Below the pieces are notes generated by a model, which was not told the origin of the DNA, searched no databases, and saw only the letters and a list, made by a program, of their open reading frames with translations. A program made the position numbers and the translations under genes. A stretch of 63,236 nucleotides of DNA from Deltaproteobacteria bacterium (lineage in GTDB: Bacteria; Myxococcota_A; UBA9160; SZUA-336): assembly GCA_016875225.1 (NCBI GenBank), contig VGRW01000013.1, positions 1 to 63,236 on the forward strand, written 5' to 3'. The first letter of the stretch is position 1. Every line of letters starts with the position of its first letter. Positions 27,902-35,279 of this stretch are shown one piece after another.

Positions 27902-29848
27902 TTGCTGAATCAGCTCAAGTACTGGGTCGAGCGACTGCTGCTTCGCGGCATGCGCTACCGGCTGCTGCTGGTGGCGCTGGTGATCGCGTCGCTCTCGATC
28001 GTCGCGGGCGCCCTGGTCTGGCTGGTCGACCCATCGATCGGCAACCCGGCCGAGGCGATCTGGTGGGCGTTCCTGCGCCTCACCGATACGGGCTACCTGG
28101 GCGACGACGTGGGCAACCTACGCCGGACGGTGTCGGCGGTGCTCACGGTGCTCGGCGCCGTGATCTTCTTCGGCGCCTTGATCGCGATCATGGTCCAGGG
28201 GCTGAACCAGGGCATCGCGCGGCTGGAGTCGGGCACGACGCCGATCGTCGCGCGCGATCACATCGCGATCCTCGGCTGGACCAACCGCACTCCGCAGCTG
28301 ATCTCCGAGCTGATCCAGTCCGAAGGACGGGTGGAGCGGTTCCTGCAGCGTCGCGGCGCGCGAAGGCTGCGGATCGTCGTGCTGGCGGAAGAGGTCACGC
28401 TGGCGCTGCACCACCAGCTTCGCGAGCGGCTCGGCGCCAGCTTCAGCGAGCGCATGATCACGTTCCGCTCCGGCTCGCCGCTGAAGTACGAGCACCTGCG
28501 GCGCGTCGACGTCGGGCACGCCGCGGCGATCCTGATCCCGGGCTCGGACTACGATCCGGCCGGGCCCGAGGGGACCGACGCGAACACGGTCAAGATCCTG
28601 CTCTCGATCTCGCGCCACGGTGGCGACGATCCGCAATCGCTTCCGCTCGCCGTCGCCGAGATCTCCGACCCGCTTCGCGCCTCGCTCGCGCGCGACGCGT
28701 ACCGCGGCCCGCTCGAGGTGATCGCCGGCGACGCGATCGTCGCGCGCATCGTCGCGCAGTGCGTGCGCCACCCGGGGCTCTCCGACGTCTACTCGCAGAT
28801 CCTCACCCACTCGATCGGGAGCGAAGTCCACCTGCGCGCGTTCCCGCAGCTTTCCGGTCGGCGCCTGCGCGGGCTGTACGACGCGTTCCCCGCGGCGATC
28901 CCACTCGGCACCGTGCGCACGGGCGGAAAGCACCTGCGCCTGAATCCGCCCGAGGACTTCACGATCGCCAGCGGAGACCGCGTCGTCTTCCTCGCGACCA
29001 GCCACGAAGGCTGCGAGCCGAACAGGTCCCTGCCGCACGAGTCTTCCCCTCCGTCCGTCGCTCCCGAACCTCGCGCACTTCCCCGCATGCCGGACCGGCG
29101 GCGCGTGCTCGTGCTCGGCTGGAGCCCGCGCGTCTCCGCCCTGATCGCGGAGTTCGGCCGCTACGACGCGGAGTCCTTCGACGTGGACGTGGCGTCGATC
29201 ATCGAGACCCGCATGCGCGATCACCACCTGTCGCACTTCGACGTGCCGGCCGGCCGGGTGAACGTGAAGCAGATCGAGAGCGACTACACGGTTCCCGCGG
29301 AGATGCGCAAGCTCGACCCCGCGCGCTACGACAGCATCGTGCTGGTCTCGAGTCACTGGACCGGCGGCGAGGAGCAGGCCGACGCGCGCACGATCCTGGC
29401 GTATCTGCTGCTGCAGGAGATCCTGCCCGAGAACGACGCGCGACCCGCGATCCTGGCCGAGATCATGGACGAGGAGAACGTGGCGCTCTTCCCGCGCGCG
29501 AGCTGCGAGACACTGCAGCCGACCGTGATCCTCTCGCACATGCTCTCGCAGGTCGTGCTGCGACGGGAGCTCGGCGCGGTCTTCGACGAGCTCTTCGGCC
29601 CCGGCGGCGCAGAGATCATCTACCGCAGCGCCGGTGAGTACGGCCTCGTCGGCCGGAGCATCCGCTTCGCGGACGCGCAGAGCGCGGCAGCAAGGAGCGG
29701 CGAGATCGCGCTGGGCTTCCACTTCGAGACCGCGGCCACGCCCGAGGCCGGCGCGCTGCTGAATCCGCCGCGCGACGCGGTCTACCGGCTCGTCTCCGGC
29801 GACAGCATCGTGGTGCTGACCACCTACGCGTCGCTGCCCTGCTTGTGA
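27902..29848 (+). CDS. CASTOR/POLLUX-like ion channel with two RCK domains
   Basis: About 648 residues from a TTG. The first membrane helix is at about 20-45, a pore segment reads IWWAFLRLTDTGYLGDDVG, and a second helix is at about 75-105. Two nucleotide-binding RCK modules follow, starting IAILGWTNRTPQLISELI and VLVLGWSPRVSALIAEF. This is the layout of bacterial relatives of plant CASTOR/POLLUX (DMI1) channels, proposed to gate potassium or calcium. The start is uncertain because no ATG is in frame near the first helix. Head-to-tail spacing to the P450 and flavin reductase suggests cotranscription but no obvious shared task. Confidence 0.8.
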   Translation: MLNQLKYWVERLLLRGMRYRLLLVALVIASLSIVAGALVWLVDPSIGNPAEAIWWAFLRLTDTGYLGDDVGNLRRTVSAVLTVLGAVIFFGALIAIMVQGLNQGIARLESGTTPIVARDHIAILGWTNRTPQLISELIQSEGRVERFLQRRGARRLRIVVLAEEVTLALHHQLRERLGASFSERMITFRSGSPLKYEHLRRVDVGHAAAILIPGSDYDPAGPEGTDANTVKILLSISRHGGDDPQSLPLAVAEISDPLRASLARDAYRGPLEVIAGDAIVARIVAQCVRHPGLSDVYSQILTHSIGSEVHLRAFPQLSGRRLRGLYDAFPAAIPLGTVRTGGKHLRLNPPEDFTIASGDRVVFLATSHEGCEPNRSLPHESSPPSVAPEPRALPRMPDRRRVLVLGWSPRVSALIAEFGRYDAESFDVDVASIIETRMRDHHLSHFDVPAGRVNVKQIESDYTVPAEMRKLDPARYDSIVLVSSHWTGGEEQADARTILAYLLLQEILPENDARPAILAEIMDEENVALFPRASCETLQPTVILSHMLSQVVLRRELGAVFDELFGPGGAEIIYRSAGEYGLVGRSIRFADAQSAAARSGEIALGFHFETAATPEAGALLNPPRDAVYRLVSGDSIVVLTTYASLPCL

Positions 29849-29877
29849 GAAACTGCGAGAAACTCGGAGGGAGCACG

Positions 29878-30381
29878 ATGGACGAGGCTGCGAAGAAGAC
29901 GGCGCTCAGGATGATCCCGTACGGAATCTACGTGCTCACCGCGCGCGGCGGCGACGGCTCGGTCGCGGCCGCGACGGTGAACTGGGTGACGCAGACCTCC
30001 TTCAAGCCGCCGCTGGTCGCGGTGGCGGTGAAGGCCGACTCGGGCGCTCACGGGATCGTGAAGTCGAGCCGGGCCTTCGCGCTGAACGTGCTGGGCAAGG
30101 GCCAGCAGAAGCTCGCGTTCGCCTTCTTCAAGCCGGCCAGCGTCGAGGGCGACACGATCTCGGGCGAGAAGTTCCGGGCCGGCTCGACCGGCGCGCCGCT
30201 GCTCGACAGCGCCGCGGCCTTCGTCGAGTGTCGCGTGGTGAACGCGGTCGAGGGCGGCGACCACACGGTCTTCGTCGCCGAGGTGGTCGAGGCCGGCGTC
30301 GCCAAGGCGCCGAGCGGCCGCGCCGACGACGCGACGCTCTGGATGAAGGAGCTCGGCGACACCGTCTTCTACGGCGGCTGA
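29878..30381 (+). CDS. flavin reductase-like FMN-binding protein
   Basis: This 167-residue split-barrel flavoprotein starts MDEAAKKTALRMIPYGIYVL. It contains AAATVNWVTQTSFKPPLVAV, where the FMN phosphate/isoalloxazine contacts lie. FALNVLGKGQQKLAFAFFKP and the terminal FVAEVVEAGV segment also fit the family. It lies 29 bases after the channel gene with GGAGGGA before the ATG. It may supply reduced flavin to an oxygenase. The HpaB-like protein at 31.9 kb is a candidate partner but is on the other strand. Confidence 0.82.
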   Translation: MDEAAKKTALRMIPYGIYVLTARGGDGSVAAATVNWVTQTSFKPPLVAVAVKADSGAHGIVKSSRAFALNVLGKGQQKLAFAFFKPASVEGDTISGEKFRAGSTGAPLLDSAAAFVECRVVNAVEGGDHTVFVAEVVEAGVAKAPSGRADDATLWMKELGDTVFYGG

Positions 30382-30393
30382 GCGGTAAGACGG

Positions 30394-30417
30394 GGGTCAC
30401 CGGCCCGTCCGTGACCC
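30394..30417. terminator. strong hairpin after the flavin reductase gene
   Basis: GGGTCAC (30394-30400) and GTGACCC (30411-30417) form a perfect 7-base stem with a 10-base GC-rich loop, 13 bases after the stop codon. There is no T-run, so it is not a textbook intrinsic terminator. It may instead protect the 3' end or be a dispersed palindromic repeat. Confidence 0.4.
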
Positions 30418-30476
30418 GTAGCGGGCAAGTCACTCGCGGGCTCCTCAACCGGAGCTGGATCTGGGATACTCCGCCC

Positions 30477-31870
30477 ATGCGAGCATCGGGTGGTACTCTC
30501 TTGCGCTGGGCCGCTCTCGTATCGGCGGCGTGGCTCGCGCTGTACGCGCCGCTGGCCGACGCAGGGCCTTGCGATCTGTACGGCGGCGACGGCGACGGCG
30601 ACGGCATCTGCGACGACGGCAGCGCATCCGGAGCGGTCGGCGACCTGCCCTGCGCGTGCGCGCCCGGCAGCCCCGCCAGCTGCCTCGAGGGCTGCGACGA
30701 CAACTGCCCGTGGTCCTTCAATTCGCACCAGCTCGACACGGGCCGGGTGGGGGCGCCCGATCTGCCCGATGGAATCGGGGACGGCTGCCAGTGCTTCGAC
30801 GTGTCCGGCGACGGCCGCGGCAACGTGGGCGACTCGAGCCGCATGCAGCGGGCCCTGCTGAGCCTTCCGCCCGCCCTGCCCGCGCCGGAGAAGTGCCCGG
30901 GCTCCGGCCCGTCGGCCTGCGATTCCGGCGACGTGAAGCTGCTGAGGCACATCCTGGCCGGCGATTCGGCCGCCCCCGCCAACATGTGCATGGCCGCGGG
31001 CGCCTGCGAGGCGAGCGCGGACTGCCCGGTCGGCACCGGCTGTGACACCAGCACGCACCAGTGCGGCAAGTACGAGGGCCAGGCCTGCGTGCAGGCGAGT
31101 CAGTGTCTGACCGCGCCTGCTGCTCGCTCGCGTGCCGGGATCTCGCGAGCGACGAGTCGAACTGCGGCGCGTGCGGGTCGGTCTGCAGCAACCCGCACGG
31201 CACGACGGCCTGCGGCGCAGGGGAGTGCTACCCGACCTCGTGCAGCGCGGGCTGGGGCGACTGCGACCTGAACGGCCCGAACGGCTGCGAGCGCAGCCTG
31301 ACCACGCTCACGGACTGCGGCGGCTGCGGCGTGGCGTGCAACCTCGCCAACGCCAGCGAGTCCTGCTCGACCGGCACGTGCCTGCTCACGAGCTGCAATT
31401 TCGGCTACTCGAACTGCGACGGAAACCAGTCGAACGGCTGCGAGCTGGGCCACGGCTCGGCTCCCAACACCTGCGCCAGCGCCACGAACCTGGGCTCGTT
31501 CGGAGGAGACGCGGCGTGCGGCTTCCTCTGCACCGACTCCCCGGGCTGGACCACATTCGCCACCACCAATGGGAATCGCTCCGCCTGGTACAGCGGGCGA
31601 GCGATCGAGACCAGTGCCTGCTTCGGCATGATCGAGCATCGGGTCACGCTCACCGTGCCGGCCGGTGTGAACTACGACTTGTACGCGTATAGCGCGTGCG
31701 GCACGCTGCTCGCATCGTCGACGGCCGGGGCTGGCATCACGGAGCAGCTCTTCGTGAGCCGGAGCAAGACGGCCCTCGACGACAGCTTCAACTACTGGAT
31801 CGAGGTTCGGTACGTCTCGGGCGCGTCGTGCTCGACGTGGGGGCTGACGCTCGCCGGGCACAACTGCTAG
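30477..31870 (+). pseudogene. secreted Cys-rich protein with dockerin-like region, frameshifted
   Basis: The first frame has a signal peptide (LLRWAALVSAAWLALYAPLADA). A calcium-loop-like GDGDGDGICDDG and a dockerin-like pair (FDVSGDGRGNVGDSSRMQRA, then DSGDVKLLRHILAG) follow. A Cys-rich part runs to GQACVQASQCLT. Near 31110 the sensible reading moves by -1 into CCSLACRDLASDESNCGACG, further NCGACG-type knots and a beta-sandwich tail ending at TAG 31868-31870. The site reads as one lost base in a GC string. A true mutation, a sequencing error or programmed slippage would all explain it. Such Cys-rich modules are typical of myxobacterial secretomes. Confidence 0.65.
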
Positions 31871-31900
31871 CGCAACTGGCCGCACGCGGAGCGGATCGCA

Positions 31901-33307
31901 CTAGCCGATGCCCGCCGCCTGCTTCGCCTTGCGCCGCGCGCGCTCGAGGTCGTAGGTGCGGTTCATCATGATTCGCTGCGCGACCAGGCCGCCGCCGGCC
32001 TGAAGCGTCGTCACCAGGTTCCAGCCGCCGAACGCGTCCGCCGTCATGTCGCGGATCAGGTTGTAGACGCGCATGCGCTCCTCGACGTCGACGTCGGGCG
32101 TGGTGTGCAGGTACTTGCGCAGGTACTTGCCCGATTCGGGGTTGCGCAGATCCGCCTCGGTCGGGAGCGTGAGCACGAGTCCGCCGCCCAGGTCGTGCAG
32201 CTTCTGGATCATCTGGTGGTAGTTCGCGGCGTAGTAGTACTTGCCCGCGTTCACGCCGAGCACGTTGGGGTGGATCATGCCCGAGGCCGTGCGCTCGAAG
32301 TTGCGGCACGACCAGTCGAGGCTCATGCGGATCATCTGCGCGTAGCAGACCAGCTCGGCGACCGCGTTCTCGACGGTGGGCGTGCCGCCCTTGCCCTGCT
32401 GCTCGCTGACCAGCAGGGCAAGGCCGATGATCTGCTCGGCGCGCTCGGCCGCCTCGAGCAGGCCGAGCGTGCGCTCCCAGAGGCCGAGCGAGCGCGCGAA
32501 CACGCCCGCCATGCGGTGCTCGCCGGCGAGGAAGACGCGCTCCCAGGGCACGAAGACGTCGTCGAAGATCACGAACCCCTCGGGCATGCTGTGGTGGGCG
32601 CTGGCGGGGTAGTCGAACTCGTTCAGCTTCGCGGGCGCAAAGCTGCGGTTGATGATCTTCACACCCGGCGCGTTCGCCGGGCACGAGAACGAGACCGCGT
32701 AGTCGGCCTCGGCCTCGCGCATCGACTTGGTCGGCATGACCACGAGCTCGTGCACGAGCGCCGCCGCCGAGATGTGCAGCTTCGCGCCGCGCACGGTGAT
32801 GCCCTTCGCGCTCCGGTCGACGATGCGCAGGTACAGGTCGGGGTCGTCCTGCTGGTTCGCCTTGCGCGAGCGGTCGCCCTTAGCGTCGGTGATCACCTCG
32901 GCCGCGCGCAGGTCGTTCGCGCGCGCGTAGCGCCAGATGTTCTCGATGTTCTCGGCGTACTGCGGGTTCACCGCCGCGATCTCGTCCTTCACCGCCTGCA
33001 GCGCCATGAACACGCCCGTGACCCCGCCGACCATGCTCATGGTGGTGGCGAGCTCCAGGCGCTTGCGCAGATCCTCTTCCGTGCGCGGGATCTGGTACAC
33101 GCGGTGTGCGAGCTCGCCCTCTTCGGTGCGGTAGGTCATCAGCTCGCGGCGCTGCGGGTCGTCGTACTCGTAGTCGCGCGAGGCCACCGCGAGCGGCACG
33201 CGGAAGCGCTCGCTCTTCGCCACGTCGTCGATCCGCTCGCCATCCCAGTACAGGACGCGTCCGTCGCGCAGGCTCTCGACGTACTCGGCCGGGGTCTTGA
33301 GGGGCAT
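31901..33307 (-). CDS. HpaB/AbfD-superfamily flavoprotein (4-hydroxyphenylacetate 3-hydroxylase-like)
   Basis: A 468-residue acyl-CoA-dehydrogenase-fold protein starts MPLKTPAEYVESLRDGRVLYWDGE, the usual opening of the HpaB/4-hydroxybutyryl-CoA dehydratase family. Later segments ANQQDDPDLYLRIVDRSAKG and IFDDVFVPWERVFLAGEHRM also match. The first cysteine appears only near residue 207, and the histidine segment GEHRMAGVFARSLGLW has no Cys. The [4Fe-4S] ligands of AbfD are therefore absent. It is more likely a flavin monooxygenase or another flavoenzyme using FADH2. The substrate is unknown. Confidence 0.82.
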   Translation of the reverse strand: MPLKTPAEYVESLRDGRVLYWDGERIDDVAKSERFRVPLAVASRDYEYDDPQRRELMTYRTEEGELAHRVYQIPRTEEDLRKRLELATTMSMVGGVTGVFMALQAVKDEIAAVNPQYAENIENIWRYARANDLRAAEVITDAKGDRSRKANQQDDPDLYLRIVDRSAKGITVRGAKLHISAAALVHELVVMPTKSMREAEADYAVSFSCPANAPGVKIINRSFAPAKLNEFDYPASAHHSMPEGFVIFDDVFVPWERVFLAGEHRMAGVFARSLGLWERTLGLLEAAERAEQIIGLALLVSEQQGKGGTPTVENAVAELVCYAQMIRMSLDWSCRNFERTASGMIHPNVLGVNAGKYYYAANYHQMIQKLHDLGGGLVLTLPTEADLRNPESGKYLRKYLHTTPDVDVEERMRVYNLIRDMTADAFGGWNLVTTLQAGGGLVAQRIMMNRTYDLERARRKAKQAAGIG

Positions 33308-33346
33308 GGGGACCTCCGCGGGCGAGTCTACTACGGCGCCTCGCGC

Positions 33347-33850
33347 TCAATCGAATTCGGGGCCATAGCGCACTGCGCCGGAGACGCCGGCGAGCGCGCC
33401 CGGCACGAGCTCCATGGCCATGAACGCGTCGCGCGGTGGCATGTCGGCGTAGCTGAGCCCGAAGCGCGAAGCCGGAACGAAGCCGAAGCGCGGGTAGTAG
33501 GTGGTGTGCCCGAGCACGACCAGGAACGGCGCGCCGCGGGCGCGGCAGGCGTCGATCCCCGCGCGGCACAGGGCGATGCCGGTGCCGCCGCGCTGCAGCG
33601 TCGGCAGGACGCCGACCGGGCCCAGCCCCATCGGCGGGTTCGCGAAGCCGTGCCCGCCGACGGTGACGGGGCTGAACAGCACGTGGCCGACCAGCGCGTC
33701 GCCCTCGAAGGCGGCGAGCGACACGCATTCCGCGCCACGCGAGTGGAGCCGGCGCGCGATCTCCGCCTCGGCATCGCGGCCGAAGGCCTCGCGATGCACA
33801 CGCACGACCGCGGCCTCGTCGCCCGGACCCGCGACACGGATCTGGATCAA
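33347..33850 (-). CDS. GNAT-family N-acetyltransferase
   Basis: The 167-residue protein starts at a TTG that overlaps the stop of the preceding gene (TTGA). It contains the acetyl-CoA pyrophosphate loop in GVLPTLQRGGTGIALCRAGI and GHTTYYPRFGFVPASRFGL, the pattern of YhbS-type GNAT proteins. The acceptor is unknown. It is the last gene of the selenoprotein operon. Confidence 0.8.
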   Translation of the reverse strand: MIQIRVAGPGDEAAVVRVHREAFGRDAEAEIARRLHSRGAECVSLAAFEGDALVGHVLFSPVTVGGHGFANPPMGLGPVGVLPTLQRGGTGIALCRAGIDACRARGAPFLVVLGHTTYYPRFGFVPASRFGLSYADMPPRDAFMAMELVPGALAGVSGAVRYGPEFD

Positions 33851-34443
33851 CCCGGCACCGCCGAGCACACGATCGTGGACCGCGTGAGCTTCTGGCGGCG
33901 CTGGAACTCCTCGCGGCCGACGTCGGCTCGCGACGCCTCCCAGACGGCCAGGCTCGCGTAGCGCGTGAGCAGCAGCACGCGCGCGTCTGGCGGCTGCACG
34001 TCCAGGCTGCGGAAGAAGCCGCAGATGCGCGCGTCGTAGCTGCCCTCGAAGCCGGGCCAGGCGCGAGCCGAGAGGTCTGCGAACTCGGGCCAGTCGCGGT
34101 CGAGGATGTCGAAGAAGCGGAACGCGTAGACGCCCGATCGCGGTGGCGGCGTCGGGTGCGGGGGCCGCAGCGTCGCCACCAGCCGCTCGGCGCGGGACTC
34201 GAGCGCCCCGCCGAACACTGCGTGGAGCGCGGCGGCGCCACGCGCCAGCGCCTCTTCGTCGGGCCACGCGGAGAGCGCGATGCCCTCGTTCGCCTCCAGG
34301 CCGATCTGCCCGCGCCATACACCGAAGAGCGACCCTCCGTTCTCGCGCGCGAGCGCCGCGCCTTCGGCGCGCAGCCTTCCGGCCACCCGCTCCCAGTCAC
34401 CGGGGGCGACCTTGAAGCGCCGGTACTCGTAGGTCTCGTTCAT
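33847..34443 (-). CDS. NIPSNAP-like/dimeric alpha-beta barrel protein
   Basis: This 198-residue protein looks like two ferredoxin-like modules. The first is ETYEYRRFKVAPGDWERVAG with GGSLFGVWRGQIGLEANEGI. The second is GVYAFRFFDILDRDWPEFAD with LTRYASLAVWEASR. The repeated opening strand and W-containing helix resemble NIPSNAP/EthD-like barrels. It sits between the selenoprotein and the acetyltransferase with 4-base overlaps on both sides, so all three are translationally coupled. Its biochemical role is unknown. Confidence 0.6.
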   Translation of the reverse strand: MNETYEYRRFKVAPGDWERVAGRLRAEGAALARENGGSLFGVWRGQIGLEANEGIALSAWPDEEALARGAAALHAVFGGALESRAERLVATLRPPHPTPPPRSGVYAFRFFDILDRDWPEFADLSARAWPGFEGSYDARICGFFRSLDVQPPDARVLLLTRYASLAVWEASRADVGREEFQRRQKLTRSTIVCSAVPG

Positions 34444-35207
34444 CTGGCGTCGGCCTCGCCCATGTTGCGAATCGCGTCGATCACGCGCGTGGGGTCGACG
34501 CGGACGCGGTAGTTCTCGGTCAGATCGCGCCAGCGGATCGTCGAGCCAGAGATCACGTAGCTGGCGGGGCGCGCGATGTCTCCGGTCGCGGGCGGCTCGG
34601 CCAGCGGATAGCCGCCGCGGTGGCGAAGCCCGAAGGCGTCGATCGCGACGAGCTCGGGATCCGACAGCACCGGGAAGCCGAGCCCGAGCCTCTCGACCAC
34701 GCCTCGGTTCAGCTCGACCGAATCGACCGAGATCGCCACGACCTTCGCGCCCGCGCTCTCGAGATCCGAAGCCCTAAGCTGCAGCCCGCGCAGCTCCGAC
34801 ATACAGAAGGGTCACCAGTGGCCGCGGAAGAACACCAGCACGAGCTTGCCGCGCGCGAGCGGCTCGAGGTCGACCGCCTGGCCGCGCTCGTCGAGAAGCG
34901 AGACCGCGGGCACGGCCGCGCCGACGTCGAGCGCGAGCTCTGCGCCGGGAAGCCGGCTGGAGAAGACGTAGCAGTACCAGACGAAGATCCAGCCGAAAAA
35001 GAGCGTCAGCACCAGCCCGATCGCGGCCAGCGCGCGGCGGCGCGAGCGCGCCAGCCCAGCGATCGACAGCCCGAGCGCGATCGCGAGCCCGGTCAGGTTC
35101 ACCCACGGCACGTCGCGGGTCACCGGCCAGGTCGCGAAGATCTCGAAGTACGAGAGCACCGAGATCAGCGCCAGGATCGGGCCGAGCCAGACCATCGGCG
35201 CCAGCAT
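34440..35207 (-). CDS. membrane-anchored peroxiredoxin-like selenoprotein (UxxC)
   Basis: An in-frame TGA (34814-34812) interrupts an otherwise continuous AhpC/TSA-like gene inside its redox motif. The text reads GKLVLVFFRGHW, TGA, then PFCMSELRGLQLRASDLESA. Decoding TGA as selenocysteine gives a 255-residue protein with U132-P-F-C135 at the thioredoxin-fold active site. Three membrane helices (about 5-25, 34-56 and 63-86) precede it. The C-terminal half VVAISVDSVELNRGVVERLG and FPVLSDPELVAIDAFGLRHR is peroxiredoxin-like. Start ATG 35207, or ATG 35195, is uncertain. It likely reduces peroxides or other oxidants at the membrane face. Confidence 0.85.
34776..34796 (-). promoter_or_regulatory. 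candidate bacterial SECIS hairpin
   Basis: Fifteen bases after the UGA, the message can fold GAGCUGC (34796-34790) against GCAGCUU (34782-34776), a 7-pair stem with one G-U pair and the 7-base loop GCGGGCU. A short stem at this distance with G at the start of the apical loop is the usual bacterial SECIS form recognised by SelB. It lies within the coding sequence, as expected. Confidence 0.6.
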
Positions 35208-35279
35208 ACACCGCGCTTTGCACTCGGCTAGCGCGGCCTGCCAGAATCGCCGGACCGCCCGGTGCGGAAGGAGACCCCG

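Noticed and set aside
31901-33307. 4-hydroxybutyryl-CoA dehydratase
   Set aside because: The cysteine and histidine ligands for the [4Fe-4S] cluster are not in place.
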